This document shows positions 24,403 through 38,228 of a stretch of DNA of 64,000 bases, piece after piece; position 1 is the stretch's first letter, and every line of letters begins with the position of its first letter. Origin of the DNA: Orobanche coerulescens (lineage: Eukaryota > Streptophyta > Magnoliopsida > Lamiales > Orobanchaceae). Under the pieces are notes generated by a model. That model was not told the DNA's origin. It searched no databases and was given only the letters and a program-made list of their open reading frames with translations. Where the stretch lies: the NCBI GenBank assembly GCA_033398695.1, contig CM065814.1, forward strand, positions 108,130,501 to 108,194,500, given 5' to 3'. Both the position numbers and the translations under genes were made by a program.

Positions 24403-27400
24403 TGTAACACCCCAATCCGCTCGGGGATATTACACGTCGTAGAACCTTTCCTCAAGGATCTACCAGTCGGTAACGACATATAACAACTCAACCATGCCTT
24501 TCGGGCTAAAATGACTCGATGAGACCGATTTGGTCTTTCAACAAATACATACAACTCAAATACAACTCATGCCCACGCGGGACAAAATACAACCACACCC
24601 GTCTGCGGGAACAATATAGCAATGAAAATAAAGTACAACCGAACCAACACACGATGTACGGTTCCTCATGTGATTAGTATCGATCATCTTTCATCATCCT
24701 TCGTGCCGACCGTGTTATGCTCCAAAACCCGAATGCAAAAACAGACATCCACCCCGAATACTCGGGGTTAGCAAACTCCACCGTTTTGCTAGTGCAAGAA
24801 CAAAGTGCAAATACGAGCCATCTGATTCACATTCCACGAATAACAATAACCAAGGATCCTCAAAGATCCAAATGAAACGAAAAGTACTTCCCGAGGCAAG
24901 GGTTTGAGAAAACATTTAAAAATCGAAACATCATAAATCAATGGAAGTAATTTATAAAACGGCTTAGAATGCCATCGAGAGTTTTAATAGAAAACAATTT
25001 AGGATTATCAAATCCTACTTTTCAAAATCCAAAAGACAAAAGGGGTCACCGCCCCAAAGGTTTACTTTCCGAAAAATGACATTTACCAAACCGTTGAGAT
25101 TTTAGCCCCAAATCTCATCAACTCACAGTACACAAGAACGACCACAAGGTTCGTCTCCCAACATCAAAATCCACAAATAAAGGATTTAAAACATAAGCAA
25201 CAAAATACTCTAGAGCCATCCTAGCCAAGTAGGCCAAACGAACAACTTACCTCTTACACACTTAGTCAATGCATGCAAATGAAAACCATTCAAAAGCACT
25301 CATTTCCAGAAATGCCATAATCAAATCACGTTTGCAAAATGCACCACAATTAACCGTCGATCCACGTCTCTGTGGACCCCTACCGAGACCCCGTCGGATC
25401 TAACCCGTAGTGGTTGAAAGCAAGCTCGTCGATCCACGTCTCTGTGGACCCCTACCGAGACCCCGTCGGATCTAACCCATAGTGAGCATACACACACACA
25501 CGTTACTCATGCAATACTAATATGCTAAGAATGTAAGTTCATTAAGAATACTCACTAGAGATGGCCATTAACTCGACACCATTATCAAACTCTTCAAAAC
25601 ACCATAACAAGATTAAATACGGAATACACGATTCCATAACTTTAAACAATAGGAGTATCATCATCAAATTCTTCAACGTTCAAAATAACCAAATCATAAT
25701 CAATCCCCAAAACACACCATTCACAAAACACACACGTCATTTGAAAGAAAGCCTTTAACGAGGCCAAACCGAAATCTTTTGAAACTTCATTTCAAACAAC
25801 CAAACAAACACACCAAGACGATCACCGATTATCATATCCATAAAATAAGAAAAGTATGGGCAAGGTACTTGCCTCGAATAACCACAACGCGGAGAATCGG
25901 CCGAAGTAGGTTGGCACGAACCGACTACGAACTCGCCGACTCCACCGAACGACAATCCACAACAATGAACTACGAACGAAAACAATAACAACGAAAATGA
26001 ATTCCAAAGTATGACCCAAAGCCGCTGAATTCAAAGAACAAATGACGAAGGTTCAAGGATTTCCCCCAAAACGGCCAAGAACACGATTCGTCCCGTCAAA
26101 ACCCGAAAACGGAATTCCAAGTTGAAATATGGATATACAATCCATAGAATATGTTTAACAACATCATTTAACCATAATCGATCCATCGAAAACGGATGAA
26201 AAACGAGATCGGGGACAAATCCCCCAAAAAGTCAATTCGAAGGAAATCAAGAAATATACTTCGATTCGACGAAGAACAATGGATTAAATGATGTTAAACA
26301 CAACAATACTACCAAGATTAATCATACCCATCATAAATTAATCAACAACACGGAACGAATCGGACAAAAATGCAAAAATCCCCAAATTCACGAAATTAGG
26401 GTTCTAAGGAAGATTACCTTGATTCGCTGGATCAAAGGATGATAACGGACGATTGATTGATGTTATGAACTCAAGAACTTCATGGATTTGTTGTTAAACA
26501 AAATGGCTTCGTCACCCATGAATCGCCATCCGCGGACGGAGAAGGAAGGAAGTGAAAAACGAAATGAAATGTGACTGCTCAGCCACATTTATACTGGGCC
26601 GGACTAGCGCGCGCTAGGCTGCCGAGCTAGCGTGCGCTATCGCCTGTGCCGCGATCCGGGCCTCACCGCCTACTGACTCGGCCAGGTAGCGTGCGCAGCC
26701 TTCCGGCCGTGGCGTGCGCTACCTGCCGGCCGTAGCGTACGCAGCGTCCGACAGTAGCGTGCGCTACCTGCCGATCATGACCGATTCCAGAACCCCCAGG
26801 ACTCCACTGCCCAGGCCCGCTAGCGTGCGTTAGGCCATCCGGTAGCGTGCGCTACACCTGCCGGTTAGCGCGCGCAGCCTTCCGGCCGTAGCGTGCGCTA
26901 CGCCGGTTCCTGCCGCACCCGTCCGGCCGGTGCCCGCAATCGTCCGGCCAGTCCCGCAACCGTCCGGCCAGTCCCGCAACCGCCAGGGCTCGACGACCCG
27001 ATTTCCGAAAACGCACGAAACGAACACGACGAAAAGTTTGCGGACGACATCAACGACCCGAAATGAAAACATAATACCATAATTAATCATACGCGACCAA
27101 GAAACGGGTCGAGACAACAATTACAGATACGGATACCCGTAACTTTCAAGAAATTACAAAATGGCCCAAAACGCCCGAAAATCACGATACGTGATCGAAT
27201 AACCAAACTGAAGTTCACAACACGTCTAACAAAGTTAAACGGACTTACGGGAAACTCGAAACAAATGTTAGCCAACGAGATTCGCAAGAATCGAACTCAA
27301 GCGCGAAAAGTCGCTAAAAAGCACGGAACTCAACGAAACGACACAAACGAACTCGGATGTCAAAAAGTGTAGAATTAATCATTCTCGTAATGACGAAACG

Positions 27401-27471
27401 GTCATGAGCGAGTCGTCAAACAGACTTCCGCCGAAAAAAGAAATTACCGAAATCGAAATTACTGTATTACA
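24403..27471 (-). repeat. B LTR 5
   Basis: 3069 bases. It shares with LTR 8 the loss of one 44-bp subrepeat and the variants GTGGTTGAAAGC, ACACGTCATTTG, ATCACCGATTATC and CATCATAAATTAATC, none of which is in the other LTRs. It is the last LTR of the first three-unit block. Confidence 0.9.
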
Positions 27472-29768
27472 TTCTACCCTCCTAAAAGAAGTTTCGTTCC
27501 AAACTTAAAACAAGTAGGAGAAGAAATATTCCGCCAGAAAAAACTCAACGAGATACACAAGAATGCGTAACTAACGCCCCACGGCGAAATGTTACAAACA
27601 ACGCAAAGGAATATACGGCGTGAAAACACGCCCACTACGACCAACACAACGTCGCCATTAGGGATATAATAAAACCAACAAGTGACAAGCGTCATCAAAT
27701 GGATAATACAATCAAGTCAATTATCCGAACAATCGCAAAACACAACGAACGAAAATCGATACGATTGACCAACCTAACGGTACATTGATCAAAACGCGAG
27801 TCAAACGCTGAACAAATACGGAATTCCACCGCCTAAGGGCTGGAAGATCGAAAACGAAACTAATTTCCCGAACTGAAGGGAATTACGAAGGAGCCTGAAT
27901 GTTCTCCAATCACGGAACGAGATCAATAAAAACCGAACAATCAAACGATCGAACCACAACGATCGAGACAACAAAAATCGAAGAATCATGTTCGAATCAC
28001 GAAGAACAATAAAGTTCAAACAACAACTCCCAGGATGATCTGGTGAGAACTACAAGACATGCATTCTCATAAGATCCACAGGAAAGGGAATAGCGATTGA
28101 AAAGTCACAACGACAAACGAGTTATTCCGAAATGATACCACACTCGTTCGATAAACAAAAACAAGGGGCAGGACAAGCTCAGAAATGTCAACGAACATAA
28201 ATGAGTCGACAGAGTCGAAAACATAAGAGTTCCAAATCCGATCTACTTCGAATAAAAGAACTAATAGAATCGAACTGAACCCGAGCAAGGTTCACAAGAA
28301 TCGAACTGAACCCGAAAAAGTCACATCGATAACCAGATCGACCCACAACAAGATCACAGCTTGTTCGGACGATGAAACCGAAATACAGAACAAGTTCATA
28401 AAGTACCAACGAACATGAGCGAATCGATAGACTGGAGAAAGAGAAAATACAGAAGTCAAAATAGTACGGACATTATCTCCGACCTCGTCCACGAAATTCA
28501 CAAAAACGGGAGCAAGGTAACAAGACATTAAACAACCGACGCATAACGGAACCATCACCGATGCACACGGTCATACCAAACCAAGATCTAACAGCTCGCA
28601 CATGCGCGATAACGCAGAAATCACCACGAGATGGCAACACTCAATACCAACATTCCACCTCTCACAGGGGGCTAGCACAACCAATGTGTGGAAAGCGACT
28701 CAACGCTCACACCGCCAATTCGATCATACTCGGGAGAAAGTATCAAAATGACAACGCGAACATCATACATACATACCCAGCCCTCAAACGGGAATGGATA
28801 TGTTTTAAAAACGAAAACCTCATTTTGAAAATAATTTAGAAGAACACCGGTTGATCTTGAGTATCACCTTTCAAAAAGTATAAACGTGAAACATCGTTAT
28901 CGAGACATTGGAGAACCATTTCGCATTTGATAAAAATGAGGACACTTTCTCTTAGTGAAAACTTTCAGAATATTCGACCCTCGGGTCTACATGAAAGTGT
29001 TTCTAAAACATTGAAAATATCTCAAAGCATTTTGGTCCTCGAAGTAGAAAATTTTTGAAATATATTGTGGCACCTTGGATGTACCACAAGAAAATAACTC
29101 ATTTGAAAAGTATGTCTCGAAATTTATTTTTCCAAGATACTCAAGGTTTTCAAAAATCCAATAGGCCAGAATGCCCAAAACTCACACATATCGACGTTCA
29201 CTAAAACAACTCCTAGCACACGTATCAAAAAGTTTAAAATCAAGACAATACATGTCTTTAAACGAAAATAAACGATAAAATACCACATTCAGAACAAAAC
29301 CACTGATAAAATACCCTCCCGCATGGCTAGTGAACAAGTCGAACGCGTATAAGCACAAAGCTTCCACAATAGAACTTGTAAAACGTGCAAATCGATTCGA
29401 AAATCATCACCACGGACAAAAACAACAATAAAAATACATCACAAGCGATTTACACTCCTCGTATAAATCAAATACGAGAGTCGACTAAATACATATCGTG
29501 AATTCAAAATCCACATAAGGATTCCACCACTTAACAAATAATCATAAAAATAGCTCGTGTCACACGAGGCACAACACAAAGAAGGGAGACTTACTTCCAC
29601 AGTCGCACGAAGATGATGATCGCCCCACGATACTAATCACGACCAACAAACTCAAACGACGCTGTCATGACACGACTCGGTCGGATAAAATCCGACGAAA
29701 CAAGACTCAAACAACACGACTTGACCCGACAGCCTAGGTTTCCTCAACCTGGGCTCTGATACCATTTA
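27472..29768 (-). mobile_element. B internal segment 5
   Basis: Counterpart of segment 2. Its leftmost 200 bases have lost single bases in homopolymers (polypurine tract CCTCCTAAAAG). The right end has an intact primer-binding site at 29753-29764. No protein domain is visible. Confidence 0.88.
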
Positions 29769-32700
29769 TGTAACACCCCCAATCCGCTCAGGGATATTAC
29801 ACGTCGTAGAACCTTTCCTCAAGGATCTACCAGCCGGTAACGACATATAACAACTCAACCATGCCTTTCAAAGCTAAAATGACTCAAGAGACCGATTTGG
29901 TCTTTCAACAAATACATACAACTCAAATACAACTCATGCCCACGCAGGGACAAAATACAACCACACCTGCATAACGGAACAATATAGCAAATGAAAATAA
30001 AGTACAATCGAACCAACACACGATGTACGGTTCCTCATGTGATTAGTATCGATCATCTTTCATCATCCTTCGTGCCGACTCGTGTTATGCTCCAAAACCC
30101 GAATGCAAAAACAGACATCCACCCCCGAATACTCGGGGTTAGCAAAACTCCACCGCTTTGCTAGTGCAAGAACAAAGTGCAAATACGAGCCATACAATTC
30201 ACATTCCACGAATAACAATAACCAAGGATCCTCAAAGATCCAAATGAAATGAATAGTACTTCCCGAGGCAAGGGTTTGAGAAAACATTTAAAAATTGAAA
30301 CATCATAAATCAATGGAAGTAATTTATAAAACGGTTTAGAATGCCATCGAGAGTTTTAATAGAAAACAATTTAGAATTATCAAATCCTACTTTTCAAAAT
30401 CCAAAGACAAAAGGGGTCACCGCCCCAAAGGTTTACTTTCCGAAAATGACATTTACCAAACCGTTGGGATTTTAGCCCCAAATCCAGAAACGACTTTTAC
30501 AAAACCATCGGGGTTTTAGCCCCAAATCTCATCAACTCACAGTACACAAGAACGACCACAAGGTTCGTCTCCCAACATCAAAATCCACAAATAAAGGATT
30601 TAAAACATAAGCAACAAAATACTCTAGAGCCATCCTAGCCAAGTAGGCCAAACGAACAACTTACCTCTTACACACTTAGTCAATGCATGCAAATGAAAAC
30701 CGTTCAAAAGCACTCATTTCCAGAAATGCCATAATCAAATCTTGTTTGCAAAATGCACCACAATTAACCGTCGATCCACGTCTCTGGACCCCTACCGAGA
30801 CCCCGTCGGATCTAACCCGTAGTGGTTAAAAGCAAGCTCGCCGATCCACGCCTCTGTGGACCCCTACCGAGACCCCGTCGGATCTAACCCATAGTGAGCA
30901 TACACACACACACGTTACTCATGCAATACTAATATGCTAAGAATGTAAGTTCATTAAGAATACTCACTAGAGATGGCCATTAACTCGACACCATTATCAA
31001 ACTCTTCAAAACACCATAACAAGATTAAATACGAATACACGATTCCATAACTTTAAACAATAGGAGTATCATCATCAAATTCTTCAACGCTCAAAATAAC
31101 CAAATCATAATCAATCCCCAAAACACACCATTCACAAAACACACACGCCATTTGAAAGAAAGCCTTTAACGAGGCCAAACCGAAATCTTTTGAAACTTCA
31201 TTTCAAGCAACCAAACAAACACACCAAGACGATCACCGATCATCATATCCATAAAATAAGAAAAGTATGGGCAAGGTACTTGCCTCGAATAACCACAACG
31301 CGGAGAATCGGCCGAAGTAGGTTGGCACGAACCGACTACGAACTCGCCGACTCCACCGAACGACAATCCACAACAATGAACTACGAACGAAAACAATAAC
31401 AACGAAAATGAATTCCAAAGTATGACCCAAAGCCGCTGAATTCAAAGAACAAATGACGAAGGTTCAAGGATTTCCCCCAAAACGGCCAAGAACACGATTC
31501 GTCCACAAAACCCGAAAATGGAATTCCAAGTTGAAATATGGATATACAATCCATAGAATATGTTTAACAACATCATTTAACCATAATCTTTCCATCGAAA
31601 ATGGATGAAAACGAGATCGGGACAAATCCCCCAAAAAGTCAATTCAAGGAAATCAAGAAATATACTTCGATTCGACGAAGAACAATGGATTAAATGATGT
31701 TAAACACAACAATACTACCAAGATTAATCATACCCATCATGAATTAATCAACAACACGGAACGAATCGGACGAAAATGCAAAAATCCCCAAATTCACGAA
31801 ATTAGGGTTCTAAGGAAGATTACCTTGATTCACCGGATCAAAGGATGATAACGGACGATTTATCGATTGATGTTATGAACTCAAGAACTTCATGGATTTG
31901 TTGTTAAACAACATGGCTTCACCCATGAATCGCCATCCGCGGACGGAGAAGGAAGGAAGTGAAAACGAAATGAAATGTGACCGCCACCACATTTATATCG
32001 GGTCGGACTAGCGCGCTAAGTCGCCGAGCTAGCGGCGCTTATCGCCCAGCCGCGATCCATGGCCTCATTGCCCTACCGACTCGCCAGTAGCGTGCGCAGC
32101 CTTTCGCCGTGGCGTGCGCTACTGCCGGCGTAGCGACGCAGCTGGCCCGACAAGAGCGTGCGCTACCCGCCGATCATGACCGATTCCAACCCCCCAGACT
32201 CCATCGCCTGTGCCCGCTAAGCGCAGTTAAGCCATCCGAAGCGTGCGCTACACTGCCGTTAGCGCGCAGCCTTCCGGCCAGAAGCGTGCGCTTACGCGGC
32301 TTCGCGCACCTGTCCGGCCGGTGCCTGCAATCGTCCGGGCCCCGCAACCGTCCGGCGCCCCCCGCAACCGCTGTGGCTCGACGACCCGATTTCCGAAACG
32401 CACTAACGAACACGACGAAAAGTTCATGACGACATCAACGACCCGAAATGAAAACATAATACCATAATTAATCTTACGCGACCAAGAAACGGGTCGAGAC
32501 AACAATTACAGATACGGATACCCGTAACTTTCAAGAAATTACAAAATGGCCCAAAACGCCCGAAAATCACGATACGTGATCGAATAACCAAACTGAAGTT
32601 CACAACACGTCTAACAAAGTTAAACGGACTTACGGGAAACTCGAAACAAATAGCCAACGAGATTCGCAAGAATCGAACTCAAGCGCGGAAAAGTCGCTAA

Positions 32701-32862
32701 AAAGCACGGAACTCAACGAAACGACACCGAAACGAACTCGGATGTCAAAAAGTGTAGAATTAATCATTCTCAGAATGACGAAACGGTCATGAGCGAGTCG
32801 TCAAAACAGACTTCCGCCGAAAAAAAAAGAAATTACCGGAAATCGAAATTACGGGTATTACA
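29769..32862 (-). repeat. B LTR 6
   Basis: 3094 bases, counterpart of LTR 3. One copy of the 72-bp pair has lost GT from CTCTGTGG near 30783. The first 300 bases again carry CAG/CTG-associated changes like those of LTR 2. Confidence 0.9.
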
Positions 32863-35133
32863 TTCTACCCTCCTTAAAAGAAGTTTCGTCCCGAAACTTA
32901 AAACAAGTAGGGAGAAGAAATATTCCGCCAGAAAAAAACTCAACGAGATACACAAGAATGCGTAACTAACGCCCACGGCGAAATGTTACAAACAACACAA
33001 AGGAATATACGGCGTGAAAACACGCTCCACTTCGCGACCAACACAACGTCGCCATTAGGGATATAATAAAACCAACAAGTGACAAGCGTCATCAAATGGA
33101 TAATACAATCAAGTCAATTATCCGAACAATCGCAAAACACAACGAACGAAAATCGATACGATTGACCAACCTAACGGTACATTGATCAAAACGCGAGTCA
33201 AACGTCAACAAATACGAATTCCACCGCCTAAGGGTGGAAGATCGAAAACGAAACTAATTTCCCGAACTAAAGGGAATTACGAAGGAGCCCGAATGTTCTC
33301 CAATCACGGAACGAGATCAATAAAACCGAACAATCAAACGATCGAACCACAACGATCGAGACAACAAAAATCAAGAATCATGTTCGAATCACGAAGAACA
33401 ATAAAGTTCAAACAACAACTCCCAGATGATCCGTGAGAACTACAAGACATGCATTCTCATAAGATCCACAGAAAGGGAATAGCGATTGAAAAGTCACAAC
33501 GACAAACGAGTTATTCCGAAATGATACCACACTCGCTCGATAAATAAAAACAAGGGGTAGGACAAGCTCAGAAATGTCAACGAACATAAATGAGTCGACA
33601 GAGTCGAAAACATAAGAGTTCCAAATCCGATCTACTTCGAATAAAAGAACTAATAGAATCGAACTGAACCCGAGCAAGGTTCACAAGAATCGAATCAACC
33701 CGAAAAGTCACATCGATAACCAGATCGACCCACAACAAGATCACACTGCTCGGACGATGAAACCAAATACGTAAAGTTCATAAAGTACCAACGAACATGA
33801 GCGAATCGATAGACTCGAGAAAGAGAAAATACGTAAGTCAAAATAGTACGGCATTATCTCCGACCTCCCACGAAATTCACAAAACGGAGCAAGGTAACAA
33901 GACATTAAACAACCGACGCATAACGGAACCATCACCGATGCACACGGTCATACCAAACCAAGCTCTAACAGATCGCACATGCGCGATAACGCAGAAATCA
34001 CCACGAGATGGCAACACTCAATACCAACATTCCGCCTCTCACAGGGGGCTAGCACAACCAATGTGTGGAAAGCGACTCAACGCTCACACCGTCAATTCGA
34101 TCATACTCGGGAGAAAGTATCAAAATGACAACGCGAACATCATACATACATACCCAGCCCTCAAACGGGAATGGATAGGTTTTAAAAACGAAAACCTCAT
34201 TTTGAAAATAATTTAGAAGAACACCGGTTGATCTTGAGTATCACCTTTCAAAAAGTATAAACGTGAAACATCGTTATCGAGACATTGGTGAACCATTTCG
34301 CATTTGATAAAAATGAGGACACTTTCTCTTAGTGAAAACTTTCAGAATATTCGACCCTCGGGTCTACATAAAAGTGTTTCTAAAACATTGAAAATATCTC
34401 AAAGCATTTTGGTCCTCAAGTAGAAAATTTTTGAAATATATTGTGGCACCTCGATGTACCACAAGAAAATAACTCATTTGAAAAGTATGTCTCAAATTTA
34501 TTTTTCCAATATACTCAAGGTTTTCAAAAATCCAATAGCCGTAATGCCCAAAACTCACACATATCGACGTTCACTAAAACAACTCCTAGCACACGTATCA
34601 AAAGTTTAAAATCAAGACAATACATGTCTTTAAACGAAAATAAACGATAAAATACCACATTCGTAACAAAACCACCGATAAAATACCCTCCCAGACCGGC
34701 TAGTGAACAAGTCGAACGCGTATAAGCACAAAGCTTCCACAATAGAACTTGTAAAACGTGCAAATCGATTCAAAATCATCACCACGGACAAAAACAACAA
34801 TAAAAATACATCACAAGCGATTTACACTCCTCGTATAAATCAAATACGAGAGTCGACTAAATACATATCGTGAATTCAAAATCCACATAAGGATTCCACC
34901 ACTTAACAAATAATCATAAAAATAGCTCGTGTCACACGAGGCACAACACAAAGAAGGGAGACTTACTTCCACAGTCGCACGAAGATGATGATCGCCCCAC
35001 GATACTAATCACGACCAACAAACTCAAACGACGCGTCATGACACGACTACCGATAAAATCCGACGAAACAAGACTCAAACAACACGACTTGACCCGACAC
35101 CTAGGTTTCCTCAACCTGGCTCGATACCATTTA
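32863..35133 (-). mobile_element. B internal segment 6
   Basis: Counterpart of segment 3. It has many CAG-to-CGT and CTG-to-TC or CC differences, for example ATTCGTAACAAAACCACCG near 34661. No protein domain is visible. Confidence 0.88.
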
Positions 35134-38100
35134 TGTAACACCCCAATCCGCTCAGGATATTACACGTCGTAGAATCTTTCCTCAAGGATCTACCAGCCGG
35201 TAACGACATATAACAACTCAACCATGCCTTTCGTGCTAAAATGACTCAAGAGACCGATTTGGTCTTTCAACAAATACATACAACTCAAATACAACTCATG
35301 CCCACGCAGGGACAAAATACAACCACACCTGCATAACTAGAACAATATAGCAATGAAAATAAAGTACAATCGAACCAACACACGATGTACGGTTCCTCAT
35401 GTGATTAGTATCGATCATCTTTCATCATCCTTCGTGCCGACTCGTGTTATGCTCCAAACCCGAATGCAAAAACAGACATCCACCCCCGAATACTCGGGGT
35501 TAGCAAACTCCACTGTTTTGCTAGTGCAAGAACAAAGTGCAAATACGAGCCATACAATTCACATTCCACGAATAACAATAACCAAGGATCCTCAAAGATC
35601 CAAATGAAATGAATAGTACTTCCCGAGGCAAGGGTTTGAGAAAACATTTAAAAATTGAAACATCATAAATCAATGGAAGTAATTTATAAAACGGTTTAGA
35701 ATGCCATCGAGAGTTTTAATAGAAAACAATTTAGGATTATCAAATCCTACTTTTCAAAATCCAAAAGACAAAAGGGGTCACCGCCCCAAAGGTTTACTTT
35801 CCGAAAAATGACATTTACCAAACCGTTGGGATTTTAGCCCCAAATCCGTAAAACGACTTTTACAAAACCATTGGGGTTTTAGCCCCAAATCTCATCAACT
35901 CACAGTACACAAGAACGACCACAAGGTTCGTCTCCCAACATCAAAATCCACAAATAAAGGATTTAAAACATAAGCAACAAAATACTCTAGAGCCATCCTA
36001 GCCAAGTAGGCCAAACGAACAACTTACCTCTTACACACTTAGTCAATGCATGCAAATGAAAACCGTTCAAAAGCACTCATTTCCAGAAATGCCATAATCA
36101 AATCACGTTTGCAAAATGCACCACAATTAACCGTCGATCCACTCCTCCGTGGACCCCTACCGAGACCCCGTCGGATCTAACCCGTAGTGGTTAAAAGCAA
36201 GCTCGCCGATCCACGTCTCTGTGGACCCCTTCCGAGACCGGGTCGTATCTAACCCCTATTGAGCATACAGACACACACGTTTCTCATGCAATACTAATAT
36301 GCTTAGAATGTAAGTTCATTAAGAATTCTCACTAGAGATGGCCATTAACTCGACACCATTATCAAACTCTTCAAAACACCATAACAAGATTAAATACTAA
36401 TACACGATTCCATAACTTTAAACAATAGGAGTATCATCATCAAATTCTTCAACGCTCAAAATAACCAAATCATAATCAATCCCCAAAACACACCATTCAC
36501 AAAACACACACGCCATTTGAAAGAAAGCCTTTAACGAGGCCAAACCGAAATCTTTTGAAACTTCATTTCAAGCAACCAAACAAACACACCAAGACGATCA
36601 CCGATCATCATATCCATAAAATAAGAAAAGTATGGGCAAGGTACTTGCCTCGAATAACCACAACGCGAGAATCGGCCAAGTAGGTTGGCACGAACCGACT
36701 ACGAACTCGCCGACTCCACCGAACGACAATCCACAACAATGAACTACGAACGAAAACAATAACAACGAAAATGAATTCCAAAGTATGACCCAAAGCCGCT
36801 GAATTCAAAGAACAAATGACGAAGGTTCAAGGATTTCCCCCAAAACGGCCAAGAACACGATTCGTCCCGTCAAAACCCGAAAATGGAATTCCAAGTTGAA
36901 ATATGGATATACAATCCATAGAATATGTTTAACAACATCATTTAACCATAATCTATCCATCGAAAATAGATGAAAACGAGATCGGGACAAATCCCCAAAA
37001 AGTCAATTCAAGGAAATCAAGAAATATACTGATTCGACGAAGAACAATGGATTAAATGATGTTAAACACAACAATACTACCAAGATTAATCATACCCATC
37101 ATGAATTAATCAACAACACGAACGAATCGACGAAAATGCAAAAATCCCCAAATTCACGAAATTAGGGTTCTAAGGAAGATTACCTTGATTCGTTGGATCA
37201 AAGGATGATAACGGACGATTGATTGATGTTATGAACTCAAGAACTTCATGGATTTGTTGTTAAACAACATGGCTTCGTCACCCATGAATCGCCATCCGCG
37301 ACGGAGAAGGAAGGAAGTGAAAACGAAATGAAATGTGACTGCTCACCACATTTATACTGGCCGGACTAGCGCGCTAGTCGCCGAGCTAGCGTGCGCTTAT
37401 CGCCTGTGCCGCGATCCAAAGGCCTCACCGCCTCTACCGACTCGGCCAGTAGCGTGCGCAGCCTTCCGGCCATGGCGTGCGCTACCTGCCGGCCGTAGCG
37501 TGACGCAGTCCGACAAGCGAGCGTGCGCTACTCGCCGATCATGACCGATTCCGTAACCCCTGTGACTCCATCGCCTGTGCCCGCTGGCAAGCAGTTATCC
37601 AGAAGGTGCGCTACACTGCCGAAGCTAGCGCGCAGCCTTTCCGGCCAGAAGGCGCTTACGCCGGTTCGCGCACTCCCTGGCCGGTGCCTGCAATCGTCCG
37701 GGCCCCGCAACCGTCCGGCCACCCCGCAACCGCCAGGGCTCGACGACCCGATTTCCGAAAACGCACGGAACGAACACGACGAAAAGTTCGCGGACGACAT
37801 CAACGACCCGAAATGAAAACATAATACCATAATTAATCTTACGCGACCAAGAAATGGGTCGAGACAACAATTACAGATACGGATACCCGTAACTTTCAAG
37901 AAATTACAAAATGGCCCAAAACGCCCGAAAATCACGATACGTGATCGAATAACCAAACTGAAGTTCACAACACGTCTAACAAAGTTAAACGGACTTACGG
38001 GAAACTCGAAACAAATAGCTGAACGAGATTCGCAAGAATCGAACTCAAGCGCGGAAAAGTCGTTAAAAAGCACGGAACTCAACGAAACGACACCGAAACG

Positions 38101-38228
38101 AACTCGGATGTCAAAAAGTGTAGAATTAATCATTCTCAGAATGACGAAACGGTCATGAGAGAGTCGTCAAAACAGACTTCCGCCGAAAAAAAAAGAAATT
38201 ACCGGAAATCGAAATTACGGGTATTACA
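35134..38228 (-). repeat. B LTR 7
   Basis: 3095 bases, counterpart of LTR 4. Around 36148-36270 the 72-bp pair has unusual private changes (CCCTTCCGAGACCGGGTCG), unlike the other copies. Confidence 0.9.

Noticed and set aside
31190..31399. Short paired ORFs on both strands of each LTR B near the TATA region
   Set aside because: Overlapping shadow frames on both strands in GC-balanced LTR DNA; no start context or domain.
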